From contig JAQGMF010000001.1 of NCBI GenBank assembly GCA_028292505.1, forward strand, positions 62,001-126,000: DNA of 64,000 nucleotides. Reading direction: 5' to 3'. The number at the start of each line of letters is the position of its first letter. Position 1 is the stretch's first letter. Of the stretch, positions 44,275 through 54,403 are shown piece after piece. The DNA comes from Rhodocyclales bacterium (lineage in GTDB: Bacteria > Pseudomonadota > Gammaproteobacteria > Burkholderiales > Rhodocyclaceae). The position numbers and the translations under genes were made by a program. A model generated the notes under the pieces. That model had not been told where the DNA came from. It did not search any database and saw only the letters and a program-made list of their open reading frames with translations.

Positions 44275-45342
44275 TTATTTTGTTTCTTTGTCTTGGGAGC
44301 GGAGTGTCTGGACGCTTTCCCGAATGCTCAGACGCGGCCCCGTTTCGACGCGTTGAGCGGGTTCGTCTGGATGCTGATAGCGATGGATCAACTGCTTGAC
44401 GGCGACACGTCCCAGATGAGAGCGATCGATGCCCACCGAGGTAAGCGGCGGCGTGCACAAAGGCGCGAAAGGCAGGTCGTCGAAACTGACAACTGAATGA
44501 TCTTGCGGCACGCGGCGACCCGTACGTTGCAGTCCCTGAATGACGCCGAAGGCGGTGTAGTCCGACACGCAATGCAGAGCGGTCGCATGTAGTTTTCCCT
44601 GCCGGACCATGGTGCTGATTACGTTGCTGGCGCGTTGGGCGGAGAAGATCTGGTTGTCGATATTGATCAGGTGTCGCGATGCATCGAAGGGGATGCCGGA
44701 CTGTTCCAGTGCTTCGCGAAAACCGTCCAGCCGTTGCTGGATGAACGGCCGGTTGAGGTGTGTGACATGCACGATCTCGCGATGCCCACATGCCAATAAA
44801 TGTTGTGCAGCCATGTAGCTGCCAAGACGTGCCGCAGGCGAAACGCTGTCGAACATGCCGAGAGGATCGTTGCCATTAACGATGAGAATGGCCTTGCCGG
44901 TTCCGCGCAGCGGGGCCAGTAGTTCCAGACTGTCGATGCCGACGCTCAACACGCCTTCCACGTCACCATGCGCCTTGAGTTGCCGGCGATAGGCCGCCAA
45001 GTCGCGCGGCCCGTCGCGATCGAGCAGGATGCTTTCCACGCTGATGCCGAAATGGGCGCACTCGGAGGTGATGCTGCGTATGACTTCGGCATGGAAGTAA
45101 CTGGTATCCAGCGACAGAAACTGGAAATAGGTGACAAGGCAGATGCGGTGCGGAATGGCGCCCATTCTGCGTTGCGCCTCATCGGGCAGGTAGCCCATTT
45201 CCTCCATCGTCTGCAGCACGCGACTGCGTAGCGCCGCGCTGATACCGGCGCCGCCGTTTATGACTTTCGACACCGTGGCGGGCGACACGCCAGCACGGCG
45301 TGCGACCTCGACCTGTCGCAGGGGTACGGATTTGGCGCTCAT
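44275..45342 (-). CDS. LacI family transcriptional regulator
   Basis: 355 aa. The DNA-binding head is RQVEVARRAGVSPATVSKVINGGAGISAALRSRV near residues 8-42, followed by the periplasmic-binding-protein-like effector domain (GVLSVGIDSLELL, LLACGHREIVHVTH, CVSDYTAFGVIQGLQ, TSVGIDRSHLGRVAVKQLIHR). Start 45342 is chosen by family length; an in-frame TTG at 45381 is possible. No sugar operon is adjacent, so its regulon is not evident. Confidence 0.85.
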   Translation of the reverse strand: MSAKSVPLRQVEVARRAGVSPATVSKVINGGAGISAALRSRVLQTMEEMGYLPDEAQRRMGAIPHRICLVTYFQFLSLDTSYFHAEVIRSITSECAHFGISVESILLDRDGPRDLAAYRRQLKAHGDVEGVLSVGIDSLELLAPLRGTGKAILIVNGNDPLGMFDSVSPAARLGSYMAAQHLLACGHREIVHVTHLNRPFIQQRLDGFREALEQSGIPFDASRHLINIDNQIFSAQRASNVISTMVRQGKLHATALHCVSDYTAFGVIQGLQRTGRRVPQDHSVVSFDDLPFAPLCTPPLTSVGIDRSHLGRVAVKQLIHRYQHPDEPAQRVETGPRLSIRESVQTLRSQDKETK

Positions 45343-45542
45343 GGCGCGCAGGGCGTGCGCGTGGGCTGCGGGGTGGGGCAACGATTCACTTCGGGATGTT
45401 TGCTATTTTCATGCCGTACAGATATTTTTTTGTCCATCGGTTCTTGCATGTTGCGAGCCACATCGGGTTGCCAAGCTGGCATCGTAATCGCCTGCACGGA
45501 CGTCATCAACGATGAGAACCCGTACTGGACCTGGGAGCGGGG

Positions 45543-48302
45543 TCAGCCGCTATTGCGCAATCCGCCAGCGATGCCGTTGATCGACAGCAGCACGCCGCGC
45601 CGCACGCGGTCGTCGGTATTACCATCGCGGAAGCGATGTAACAGTTCGACTTGTACGTGGTTGAGCGGGTCGAGGTAGGGGAAGCGGTTGCGGATCGAGC
45701 GCTTGAGCAGCGGGTTTCCGTCGAGCAGTTCGGCGTGACCGGTAATGGCCAGCAGCGCCTCGACGGTCTTTTCCCATTCGCCCTTGATGCGCGGGAAGAT
45801 GGCGTTGCGCAAGGCTTCGTCCTTGACCAACGCGGCGTAGCGTGATGCTATTGCCATATCGCTCTTGGCCAGCACCATGTCCATGTTGGAGAGTTGCGTG
45901 GCGAAGAAAGACCATTCCTTGTGCATCGCCTGCAGTAGCTCCAGGCCGCTCTGGCCGTGCTTTTCGATGTAAGCATTCACTGCAGAGCCGAAGCCGTACC
46001 AGCCTGGCAGCATGACGCGGCTCTGTGCCCACGAGAAGACCCATGGAATCGCGCGCAGGTCTTCGATGGCGGTGCTCTTCTTGCGCGAGGCCGGGCGCGA
46101 GCCGATGTTGAGATTGGCGATCTCGGATATGACAGTGGATTCCCAGAAGTATTGCTCGAAGCCCTCGGTCTCGTAGACGAGATTGCGGAACGCCTTGAAG
46201 GCGTGATCCGAAAGTTCGTCCATGGCCTGCAGGTATTCCGGGCGCGGTGCTGCGTCCGGGTGGGCGAGCAGGGTTGCCTCCATCGTTGCGGCGACGAGCA
46301 CTTCGAGGTTGCGGCGACCGACTTCCGGATTGGAGTATTTGGAGGCGATGACTTCGCCCTGTTCCGTCATGCGTATCTGCGCCTGCACGGCGCCGCCCGG
46401 CTGCGCCAGAATGGCCTGGTAGCTGGGGCCGCCGCCACGGCCAACCGAGCCGCCACGGCCGTGGAATAGGCGCAGGCGGATGTCATGCTTGCGGAATACG
46501 GAGACGAGTTCGATCTCGGCTTTGTAGAGCTCCCAGCCAGAGGTGAGGAAACCACCGTCCTTGTTGCTGTCGGAGTAACCCAGCATGCATTCCTGCGTGG
46601 ACTTGCGCGAGGCCAGCAATTGTTTGTAGAGCGGGGTGGACATCAGGCGATCCATGATGCCAGCGGCATTCTGCAGGTCGCCGATGGTCTCGAACAGCGG
46701 CACGATGTTGATGGCAAGTTTTTGTTCGTGCGGGCTCAGCAGACCGACTTCCTTGAGCAGAACGCCGAGTTCGAGCATGTCGGAGACACCGTCGGTCTTC
46801 GAGATGATGGCATGCGGAATGCATGCCGGCCCGAGCAGGCGATGGCCTTCGGCGACGGCGCGGAAGATGGCCATCTCGCCTTCGGTTTCTTCCGAATAGG
46901 TAATTGCGGGCGAACTCAGGACACGCGGCGTGCCAAGCTCTTCGAGCAGCAATGCGATGCGGCCTTCTTCATCGAGGGCCAGGTAGTCGGTGCCGGGGCG
47001 CGCTACGGCAAGCAGTTCTGCGACCGTGCGCTCATGCACGTCGGAGTTCTGGCGCACGTCGATGGCAGCGAGGTGAAAGCCGAAGACGCGCACGGCGCGA
47101 CGCAACATGCGCAGGCGACCATGCGCCAGATCGGCAGTGCCGTTGTCCACCAGCGAGCGGTGCACGATGTCCAGATCGGCGAGCAGCGCTTCTGCGTTGG
47201 CATACGGTTCGGCCGGGAAGTCGGGGGCGCGATTCAGTGGCGTCCCTGCAAGCAGGCAAGTGGTCGCATGCACACGCGCATAAACGCCACGCAGGGCGCG
47301 ACGATAAAGCTCGTCCTCGCCATGCGAACTGCGTGATGGGTAGGCATCGGCCAGCGCCTTGAGTTCGTCGGACATCTGCACCAAGGCTGAAGACAGGGAA
47401 ATACCAGCCGACAGGCGATACAACTCGTCGAGGTAGAAGCTGAATGCCACCTGCGATTGCATGCGCAAGGTCTTGCGCAGCACATCGGCCGTCACAAAAG
47501 GATTGCCGTCGCGATCGCCGCCGATCCAGCTACCCATGCGCAGGATTTCCGGCAGCTCGGTGTCCTTCCATTTGTCATCGTGCGAGGCGAGGATATCTTC
47601 GAGGCGCGCGTACAGACGCGGCACTTCGCGCAAGAAGGTATAGCCGTAGAAGGACAGGCCGTTGGCCACTTCATCGGTCACCGAAAGCTTGCTCGGGCGC
47701 AGCATGCGCGTCTCCCACAGCACCAGCACGGCACGGCGGATGTCCTCTTCGCTCTGCGCCAGTTCATCCGGCGTCATCTGGATGCGGTCGCGATTGTCCA
47801 GCAACTCGGCGATGCGCAACTGGCAGGTGAGAATGCTCTTGCGCTGCACCTCGGTCGGATGCGCGGTCAGTACCGGGCTGATCAGCGCGTTCTCGAAAAA
47901 GTCGCGCACCTTTTCGCGCGGCACCTTGGCCGCATCGGCCAGATCGAGGGCGTGAGCGACGCTGCCCTCGCGCGGCGTCGAACCCGCGCGCAAGTGCAGA
48001 CGCGAGCGGCGGATGTGATGTTGATCTTCCGCAATATTGGAGAGGTGCGAGAAGTAGCTGAAGGCGCGCACGACGTGGATCGTGTCCTCGCGCGACAGGT
48101 CATCGAGCAGGCCTTCGAGTTCATTGCGCGCGGCGAAGTCTTCGTCGCGGTGAAAACGGATCGAGGTCTTGCGAATCTTTTCGATCAGTCCGAACACCGC
48201 TTCGCCTTCCTGCGAACGTACGGTGTCGCCGAGGATGCGGCCCAAGAGGCGCGTGTCCTCACGCAAAGGGGAGTCTTTGTCTTGCTCGTTGAGAGTGTTC
48301 AT
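45543..48302 (-). CDS. ppc: phosphoenolpyruvate carboxylase
   Basis: 919 aa. Diagnostic motifs: [12 protein letters not shown] near residue 150, [14 protein letters not shown] near 257, [14 protein letters not shown] near 565, [15 protein letters not shown] near 600 and [11 protein letters not shown] near 785. It ends [11 protein letters not shown], the normal Gly-terminal tail. It makes oxaloacetate from PEP and bicarbonate, refilling the TCA cycle. Start 48302 follows GAAGAAG. Confidence 0.96.
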   Translation of the reverse strand: MNTLNEQDKDSPLREDTRLLGRILGDTVRSQEGEAVFGLIEKIRKTSIRFHRDEDFAARNELEGLLDDLSREDTIHVVRAFSYFSHLSNIAEDQHHIRRSRLHLRAGSTPREGSVAHALDLADAAKVPREKVRDFFENALISPVLTAHPTEVQRKSILTCQLRIAELLDNRDRIQMTPDELAQSEEDIRRAVLVLWETRMLRPSKLSVTDEVANGLSFYGYTFLREVPRLYARLEDILASHDDKWKDTELPEILRMGSWIGGDRDGNPFVTADVLRKTLRMQSQVAFSFYLDELYRLSAGISLSSALVQMSDELKALADAYPSRSSHGEDELYRRALRGVYARVHATTCLLAGTPLNRAPDFPAEPYANAEALLADLDIVHRSLVDNGTADLAHGRLRMLRRAVRVFGFHLAAIDVRQNSDVHERTVAELLAVARPGTDYLALDEEGRIALLLEELGTPRVLSSPAITYSEETEGEMAIFRAVAEGHRLLGPACIPHAIISKTDGVSDMLELGVLLKEVGLLSPHEQKLAINIVPLFETIGDLQNAAGIMDRLMSTPLYKQLLASRKSTQECMLGYSDSNKDGGFLTSGWELYKAEIELVSVFRKHDIRLRLFHGRGGSVGRGGGPSYQAILAQPGGAVQAQIRMTEQGEVIASKYSNPEVGRRNLEVLVAATMEATLLAHPDAAPRPEYLQAMDELSDHAFKAFRNLVYETEGFEQYFWESTVISEIANLNIGSRPASRKKSTAIEDLRAIPWVFSWAQSRVMLPGWYGFGSAVNAYIEKHGQSGLELLQAMHKEWSFFATQLSNMDMVLAKSDMAIASRYAALVKDEALRNAIFPRIKGEWEKTVEALLAITGHAELLDGNPLLKRSIRNRFPYLDPLNHVQVELLHRFRDGNTDDRVRRGVLLSINGIAGGLRNSG

Positions 48303-48483
48303 ATTCTTCTTCGCCGGTCCGCTTTGCCAATACCGTACGCGCTCACCAAGTCGTCTATGAGGGCATGTTGGGAAAAACTTCAAGTTTATCAGTCGGCTGC
48401 CCGGTTCTGGTGCCTGTCGGACACGTCTGCCGACAGGCAAGGCACCAAAAAGCCGCGCAGAAGCTGCATGATAAGATCGACCC

Positions 48484-48755
48484 TAGGGTCTATTTATGCT
48501 CATCCGACGGATTGCGTTGAAGCCTATGGCTTGCGGGGCAAGGCGCGCGACGCCGTGCGGAGTGGACCTCCGCACAAGGAGTGCAACGCAGCACCGCGAG
48601 CCATAGGCTTCAACCCTGCGGGCGGGAACTGAATTCGACGCAGCACTGCGTTGCAGCGCCTTGACAGGGGACCCACCCTGACTGTGGCGCTACGCCTTGT
48701 TCTGCGCCGAATTCAGTTCCCGCGCAACCGCCGGATGAACATAAATAGACCCTAC
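48484..48755. repeat. nested inverted-repeat element (possible MITE or structured repeat)
   Basis: The outer arms are 48484-48510 and about 48728-48755, reverse complements apart from two or three bases (core AGGGTCTATTTATG). Inside are two long hairpins side by side: 48516-48536 with 48594-48614 (20 of 21) and about 48622-48643 with 48701-48722 (21 of 23). Each encloses further short stems. The predicted fold is a three- or four-way junction. It fills most of the 528-base gap between divergent ppc and hemC; the rest of the gap shows no gene. Confidence 0.8.
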
Positions 48756-48830
48756 AATCGCTTCTACCGAACGCAACAAGTATGCCGTTTTGCGCGTGCC
48801 TACCGTACAGAGTCCTTCTTGGTGAGTTCC

Positions 48831-49769
48831 ATGTCTATACCCGCTCCTGAACGTCTCGTCATTGCCACCCGTGAAAGCCGTCTCGCCCTGTGGCAGGCCG
48901 AGCACGTCAAGGTGCGTCTCGAAGCGGCATGGCCCGGCTGCGAGGTCGCCCTGCTGGGCATGACCACGCGCGGTGACCAGATACTCGACCGCACCCTGTC
49001 CAAGGTTGGCGGCAAGGGCCTCTTCGTCAAGGAACTGGAAGAGGCCTTGGCCGATGGTCGCGCCGATCTGGCCGTGCATTCCATGAAGGACATGCCTGCC
49101 GAGATGCCCGATGGCTTCGCGCTCATTGCCACGCTGGCGCGCGAACGCCCGCTGGATGCTTTCGTCTCCAATCGCTATGCCAGTCTCGACGATATGCCGC
49201 CCGGTGCAGTGATCGGTACTTCCAGTCTGCGGCGCGAGTCGCAGTTGCATGCGTCATATCCGTATCTGGGCGTGGAACCGCTGCGCGGCAATCTCGATAC
49301 GCGTCTGCGTAAGCTGGATGAAGGCAAATATGACGCTATCATTCTTGCCGTGGCTGGCCTGCAGCGCCTGGGCCTAGGCGAGCGCATTCGCAGCGTGCTG
49401 CCGGCCGAGGTTTGTCTGCCTGCAGCCGGACAAGGCGCGCTGGGCATCGAAGCGCGCGCCGATCGCGTCGATGTCGCAGCCTGGCTGGCGCCCTTGGTGG
49501 ACCAAACTGCGACCGCCTGCGTGCGCGCCGAGCGCGCGCTGACGCGTCGTCTCGGCGGCAGCTGTGACGTGCCCATTGGCGCTTATTGCGAGTCGATTGA
49601 TGGCGAGCTGTGGCTGCGTGCCATGGTGGCCTCGCCGGACGGCCAGCACATTGTGCGCAGCGAAGGTCGTGCTGCATCGACCGATGCGCAGGCGCTCGGC
49701 GAGCGTCTCGCAGACGAGCTGCTTGCCAGCGGTGCCGATGTCATTCTCGCAAGCCTGGGGCATGACTGA
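48831..49769 (+). CDS. hemC: porphobilinogen deaminase (hydroxymethylbilane synthase)
   Basis: 312 aa. Motifs: [18 protein letters not shown] at the N terminus, [12 protein letters not shown] near residue 80, [13 protein letters not shown] near 127, and the cofactor-attachment Cys in [11 protein letters not shown] near 245. It joins four porphobilinogens into hydroxymethylbilane. It is first in the run hemC-hemD-hemX-hemY. Confidence 0.95.
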   Translation: MSIPAPERLVIATRESRLALWQAEHVKVRLEAAWPGCEVALLGMTTRGDQILDRTLSKVGGKGLFVKELEEALADGRADLAVHSMKDMPAEMPDGFALIATLARERPLDAFVSNRYASLDDMPPGAVIGTSSLRRESQLHASYPYLGVEPLRGNLDTRLRKLDEGKYDAIILAVAGLQRLGLGERIRSVLPAEVCLPAAGQGALGIEARADRVDVAAWLAPLVDQTATACVRAERALTRRLGGSCDVPIGAYCESIDGELWLRAMVASPDGQHIVRSEGRAASTDAQALGERLADELLASGADVILASLGHD

Positions 49770-50547
49770 GCGCGCTGGCATGCGCGGCCTTGCAGGGCGC
49801 TGTGTCGTCGTGACGCGGCCGGCGCAGCAGGCGACTGCCTTGCTGGATGCCTTGCGTGCCGCTGGCGCCGAACCGCTATTCTTCCCGGTGATCGAGATCG
49901 TGCCGCTGGCGGATACGGCGCCGCTGCAGGCACTCGCAAGCAAGCTGGGTGATTACGATGTCGCATTCTTCGTCAGTGCCAATGCCGTCGAACAAACGCT
50001 TGCGGTCATCCCGCGAGCGCAGTGGCCCGCATCGTTGCGTATCGCCACCGTCGGCCCCGGCAGTGCGCGCACATTGCATGCCCAAAGGTTCGACGATGTT
50101 ATGCTGCCGTCATCGCGTTTCGACAGCGAAGGCGTGCTCGCGCTTCCCGCCATGCAGGCCGCGTCGATCGCCGGCAAGCGCGTGCTGATCCTGCGTGGCG
50201 ATGGCGGTCGTGAATTGCTGGCACAAACGCTGGTCGAGCGCGGCGCACACGTCGACGTGCACAGTTGCTACCGGCGGCGACTTGCACAGACAGACCCGAC
50301 AAATTTGCTGGCGCGCGTCGCCGCTGGCGGACTCGACGCCATCAGCTTCACCAGCAGCGAAGGCGCGCGCAACTTCGTGGAGATTGTTGCTGCAGCCGAT
50401 GCGCGTGGTTTGCTCGCGACCGTGCCCTGTTTCGTGCCGCATTCGCGCATCGAAGAGCGTCTGCGTGCGCTTGGCGCGCAGCACATTGTCCTGACCGATG
50501 CCGGCGATGCCGCCCTGATTTCGGCATTGCAGCACTACTTCAGATAG
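49762..50547 (+). CDS. hemD: uroporphyrinogen-III synthase
   Basis: 261 aa. [13 protein letters not shown] at the N terminus, [11 protein letters not shown] near residue 74, VGPGSARTL near 95 and [12 protein letters not shown] near 196 outline the two-lobed fold that closes hydroxymethylbilane with ring D inversion. The start overlaps the hemC stop by eight bases, so it is coupled. Confidence 0.92.
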   Translation: MTERAGMRGLAGRCVVVTRPAQQATALLDALRAAGAEPLFFPVIEIVPLADTAPLQALASKLGDYDVAFFVSANAVEQTLAVIPRAQWPASLRIATVGPGSARTLHAQRFDDVMLPSSRFDSEGVLALPAMQAASIAGKRVLILRGDGGRELLAQTLVERGAHVDVHSCYRRRLAQTDPTNLLARVAAGGLDAISFTSSEGARNFVEIVAAADARGLLATVPCFVPHSRIEERLRALGAQHIVLTDAGDAALISALQHYFR

Positions 50548-50566
50548 CTTTGGGTAAAATCCGTCC

Positions 50567-51712
50567 ATGACAGAACCTACACAACAATCGTCGCCCGAGA
50601 GCAATGTCGCCGCACCGCTGTTGCCACGGCGCGAGGCACGTTGGCGCGTGCCGCTCGCGGCAGTGGTGGTGATCGCCGTTGCCTTCCTGGGCTGGCAGTT
50701 GCTCGATACCCGCAATGAATTACGCACGCTGCAGACCGATGTCGTGCGGCGCCTGGCCGAGGCCGATGCTGCCGGGACGGAGGCGCGTCTGGTTGCGCGC
50801 GGTGGTCAGGATACCGCGCAGGCACTGCAGGGTCGCGTCGCCTCGCTGGAGGCGCGCATCGTCGACACCGAAAGTCAGCAGTCGGCGCTCGAAAAGCTCT
50901 ACCAGGAATTCTCCCGCACGCGCGACGAACGCGGCTTGCAGGAAGTCGAGCAGGCCATCTCCATCGCCAGCCAGCAACTGCAGCTTGCCGGCAATGTGCC
51001 CGCGGCGCTGTCGGCCCTGCAGGCAGCCGATGCGCGTCTGGCCGGCATGGAGCAGGCGCGCTTGCTGCCCTTGCGCCGATTGCTGGCGCGCGACATCGAT
51101 CGCCTGAAGGCCTTGCCGCTCGCGGATGTCAGTGGCATGTCCTTGCAACTCGAAACGATGCTCGGCCGCATAGACGGTCTGCCACTTGCCTTCGAGCATA
51201 GTCCGCCCATGCCATCGGCATCATCGCCGCTGGCCCCCAAGACCGCTGCAACGGCGAAGATCTCCGGCAGGGGCGCACGCAAGAGCGCCGCCTCGTCGTC
51301 TGCTTCGGCGCCTGCCGCCGCGCCTGTGGCGGAAGAGCCGGGTCTCAGCAGCAAACTTGGTGCGCTCGCCACGGACTTCATCAATGGCTTTCGCGGACTG
51401 GTGCGCATCGAGCGGCTCGACAAGCCGGATACGGCTTTGTTGGCGCCGACCCAGGTGAATTATCTGCGAGAGAATATCCGTCTGCGCCTGCTCGCCGCGC
51501 GTCTGGCGCTACTGCAACGCGATGGCCGCACCTTCGCCGAGGACGTGCAGCAAGCGCGCCTCCTGCTCGAACGCTTCTTCGACACCAAGGAGCGCACCGC
51601 TGCCAGTCTGGTCGAGGAATTGCGGCAGATGGAGTCCGCGCGTCTCGTGGTTGAATTGCCGCAGCTGACCGAGACGGAGGCCGCCCTGCGTCGCCTGCGT
51701 CTGTCGCGTTAG
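50567..51712 (+). CDS. hemX: HemX membrane protein
   Basis: 381 aa. A basic N terminus and one membrane helix (VPLAAVVVIAVAFLGWQLL, residues ~26-46) precede a coiled-coil region with the heptad-like LQGRVASLEARIVDTESQQSALEKLYQEF. An Ala/Ser/Pro-rich linker near residues 220-255 and the conserved C-terminal domain (DFINGFRGLVRIERLD, LRENIRLRLLAARLALLQRDG) follow. HemX is often labelled a methyltransferase but lacks that domain; it is thought to help haem-enzyme assembly. It lies between hemD and hemY. Confidence 0.9.
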   Translation: MTEPTQQSSPESNVAAPLLPRREARWRVPLAAVVVIAVAFLGWQLLDTRNELRTLQTDVVRRLAEADAAGTEARLVARGGQDTAQALQGRVASLEARIVDTESQQSALEKLYQEFSRTRDERGLQEVEQAISIASQQLQLAGNVPAALSALQAADARLAGMEQARLLPLRRLLARDIDRLKALPLADVSGMSLQLETMLGRIDGLPLAFEHSPPMPSASSPLAPKTAATAKISGRGARKSAASSSASAPAAAPVAEEPGLSSKLGALATDFINGFRGLVRIERLDKPDTALLAPTQVNYLRENIRLRLLAARLALLQRDGRTFAEDVQQARLLLERFFDTKERTAASLVEELRQMESARLVVELPQLTETEAALRRLRLSR

Positions 51713-51720
51713 GAGCGGCC

Positions 51721-52896
51721 ATGCTACGCGCGCTCATCTGGCTGCTCGCCCTCTTCACCGCCGCAGTGGCGTTGATCCTCGCCTTTAACTACAACGTGGC
51801 CTACGCCTTGTTTGTGTGGCCGCCGTGGCGCGTGCAGATTTCCATGAATCTGCTGATCGTGTTGACGCTGGTCGGGTTCTTTCTGCTGCATGCACTGTCG
51901 CGCCTGATCGCGCAGACCTTGCGTCTGCCAGTGGAGGTGCGCGCCTGGCGCACCCAGCGCAAACGCGACAATGCAACGCGCCTGCTCCACGAAGCCGAGC
52001 GTCTCTTCATGGAAGGGCGTTTCGGGCAGGCCTTGAAACATGCCGAGGCCGCCATCGAGATCGGCGCGCCGCAAGGCCTCGGCGCCTTGCTGGCCGCGCG
52101 TTCGGCGCAGGCGCTGCGCGAGTACGAGCGGCGCGATCGCTGGCTGGAGTTCGCGCGCGGTCATGACAAAGACATACGCATGGCGCGCCTCGTATTGGAG
52201 GCCGAGTTCGCCGTCGCCGATCGGCGTTTCGACGATGCGGCCAGTCGCCTCGACGAATTGCGCACTGCAGGCCATCGTCATATCGCCGTGCTGCGCCTGG
52301 CGCTACAGACCGAGCAGGCGCGTGGTCGTTGGGACGAAGTGGCGCGCATCGCCCGCCAGCTGCGCAAAGTCAAAGCCTTGTCGGCGGACCAAGCTGCGCC
52401 GCTGGTGCGACGTGCGCTGATCGAGCAGATGCGCGAGGCCGAGGGCGAGCTCGAACCGCTGCAACGCATCTGGAACAGCATCACCACGGCCGAGCGCCGC
52501 GATGTTGGCCTGCTGCTGCGCGCCGTACCGTACCTGGTCAATTCGGGTGACCTGGTGATGGGCGTCACCGCCATCGAAGAAGCGCTCGAGCGCGAGTGGG
52601 AACCTGAATTGGCCGTGCTCTACGGTCGTTGCCGCACGTTGGACCTGCACCGCCAACTGGTGACGGCCGAAGGCTGGCTCAGGCAACATCCCGAAGACGC
52701 CGGCCTGCTGCTGACGCTGGCGCGCCTGTGCCTGCGGGGCCAATTGTGGGGCAAGGCACAGAGCTATCTCGAAGCCTCGCTATCGATCAGTCCGTCGCGT
52801 GCCGCACACCTCGAACTTGCCAAGCTGGCGGACTCGCTTGGCCGCCAGGAAGAAGCTCAGAGCCACTATCGGGCGGCCGCCGAACTGGGTTTGTAG
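51721..52896 (+). CDS. hemY: HemY-type haem biosynthesis membrane protein with TPR repeats
   Basis: 391 aa. Two N-terminal helices (ALIWLLALFTAAVALILAFNYN and LLIVLTLVGFFLLHAL) precede a helical TPR-like body, for example RLFMEGRFGQALKHAEAAIE and ARLCLRGQLWGKAQSYLEASLS. It is not protoporphyrinogen oxidase HemY of Gram-positives. GGAG lies nine bases upstream, right after the hemX stop. The run ends here. Confidence 0.9.
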   Translation: MLRALIWLLALFTAAVALILAFNYNVAYALFVWPPWRVQISMNLLIVLTLVGFFLLHALSRLIAQTLRLPVEVRAWRTQRKRDNATRLLHEAERLFMEGRFGQALKHAEAAIEIGAPQGLGALLAARSAQALREYERRDRWLEFARGHDKDIRMARLVLEAEFAVADRRFDDAASRLDELRTAGHRHIAVLRLALQTEQARGRWDEVARIARQLRKVKALSADQAAPLVRRALIEQMREAEGELEPLQRIWNSITTAERRDVGLLLRAVPYLVNSGDLVMGVTAIEEALEREWEPELAVLYGRCRTLDLHRQLVTAEGWLRQHPEDAGLLLTLARLCLRGQLWGKAQSYLEASLSISPSRAAHLELAKLADSLGRQEEAQSHYRAAAELGL

Positions 52897-53044
52897 GCGG
52901 GAGCTGCCACGCAGGGTTTCGGCTGCCGCTCGTCAGCAGTGTGTGAAACATCATCGCTATAGGCTTCATGTTTGTGGCGCACTGCCGCTAGTTTCAGGAA
53001 GTCGTACACGCTGTTCGTGTACCCCCCTTCTGAGATCGGCCGCC

Positions 53045-53665
53045 ATGACCCGCAAGATTCTGCAATTTCTGTTTTGGCCGACGTGCGCTGCAGCCGCGAT
53101 AATTCTTGCCAGTTGCGCGGCGCCCTCCCAACTCCCGCCGGCTTATGTCGCACCGAGTTCTGGCGCTGTCGCCAAGTTGCAGGTGCGCTCCCAGAAGCTG
53201 GCCGGGCCGGCGATTTTTTATTCGTTCGACGATCCGCGCGCGTGCAGCGGCGGCCGCATCATCACCGACACCTGGGCGTCGAAAGGCGTGCTCAAGGGGA
53301 GTACCGCCTTACGCGCAGGCGAACCAATCACCTTATGGCTCTCATACCTCGCACCCGGTGAGCGTTCGTGCAATATCGTGCGCACGTTCAGGCCGAATGC
53401 GGACAAGAACTACCTTGCCTATGCCTTGGCGACAGACAGCGGCTGCTCGCTGTCGATCCAGGACATCACCGATCCGGCCAATCCGAAAAGTGAGCAGACC
53501 TACGTGCCCCGCACCTATCTGCCGACCGCAGCCTCGCAGTTGCCGCATTGCGTGGCGGCCGACGTCGACACCCTGCTCGCCAAGCCGCATCGCAGCAATC
53601 TGAGCGGCATGAAGATAGAAGAACTGCTGCCCTTGCTGCCGCCCGACTCCGCCCCCGCCAAATGA
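53045..53665 (+). CDS. putative lipoprotein
   Basis: 206 aa. Signal TRKILQFLFWPTCAAAAIILASCAAP with lipobox LASC, Cys near residue 23. The mature part (VRSQKLAGPAIFYSFDDPRACSGG, GEPITLWLSYLAPGERSCNI) is one I do not recognise; four further Cys could form disulfides. Its stop codon overlaps an in-frame ATG of the protease gene and the two are probably co-transcribed. Confidence 0.7.
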   Translation: MTRKILQFLFWPTCAAAAIILASCAAPSQLPPAYVAPSSGAVAKLQVRSQKLAGPAIFYSFDDPRACSGGRIITDTWASKGVLKGSTALRAGEPITLWLSYLAPGERSCNIVRTFRPNADKNYLAYALATDSGCSLSIQDITDPANPKSEQTYVPRTYLPTAASQLPHCVAADVDTLLAKPHRSNLSGMKIEELLPLLPPDSAPAK

Positions 53666-53676
53666 TGAGGCCTGCC

Positions 53677-54372
53677 ATGTCACTACATAAACTTTGCTTG
53701 CTATGTGGATTGATTATATGCGTATCGGGTACGGCCTCCGGCATGGAACCGGACAAGCTCTTCAAGATGGTGTCGCCCAGCGTGTGGCTGGTGCGCACTT
53801 TCGATCACGATGGCTTGCCCTTGAATTCGGGCTCGGCGGTGGTTGTCCGGGCACACCAATTAATAACCAATTGTCATGTTCTCGGCGAAGCCAGTTCTTT
53901 CGCCCTGGTCAAGGATCACGTCAGTTTCAAGGGTCGGCTCGAACAGGTCGATCTCGAACGAGACCTGTGCCTGATTGCCGTCGCGGATGAGCACTTCAAG
54001 GCACCGCCGGTGAATCTGGCCGATAGCGATCAGCTTGCGGTCGGCCAGCACGTCATCGCTCTTGGCAATCCGCGCGCGCTGGAAATGACCTTGTCGGATG
54101 GATTGATATCGCGCCTGCAAAGGAGCGATGACGAACAACTGGAAGCCATCCAGACCTCGGCGCCGTTTTCGCCGGGCTCCAGCGGCGGGGGCCTGTTCGA
54201 CATGGACGGCAAACTCATCGGCATCACGCAACGCATCGACGTGCTGGCGGGCTCACAGAATCTCAACTTCGCCTTGCCGATCAACTGGTTGAAGGAGTTG
54301 CCGGAGCGCAGTAAAGCGCAGCTGGACGAATACTACGCGGCGAGAAAGGCGCGCGAGTCTACGGCGAAATGA
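53677..54372 (+). CDS. secreted trypsin-like serine protease
   Basis: 231 aa. The signal peptide is SLHKLCLLCGLIICVSGTASG. The trypsin-like fold shows His in LITNCHVLGEA near residue 66, Asp in LERDLCLIAV near 95 and Ser in APFSPGSSGGGLFD near 163, so the catalytic triad is complete. There is no PDZ domain, unlike DegP or DegS. Start 53677 has GAGG nine bases upstream; 53662 is an alternative. It would act in the periplasm or outside. It is coupled to the lipoprotein gene. Confidence 0.85.
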   Translation: MSLHKLCLLCGLIICVSGTASGMEPDKLFKMVSPSVWLVRTFDHDGLPLNSGSAVVVRAHQLITNCHVLGEASSFALVKDHVSFKGRLEQVDLERDLCLIAVADEHFKAPPVNLADSDQLAVGQHVIALGNPRALEMTLSDGLISRLQRSDDEQLEAIQTSAPFSPGSSGGGLFDMDGKLIGITQRIDVLAGSQNLNFALPINWLKELPERSKAQLDEYYAARKARESTAK

Positions 54373-54403
54373 TCCTCTATGCCTTTGCGGTAAAAGACAG
54401 CCA

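Noticed and set aside
46485-47336. 283-codon open frame on the plus strand
   Set aside because: Antisense to ppc, no domain.
47457-48632. 391-codon open frame on the plus strand
   Set aside because: Antisense to ppc, which has all catalytic motifs; no domain or ribosome site.
52985-53030. GTACACG...CGTGTAC hairpin before the lipoprotein gene as a third GTAC-type repeat copy
   Set aside because: It shares only the GTAC palindrome, not the TCCGCTCCTCG and GCTCGCTACG blocks.
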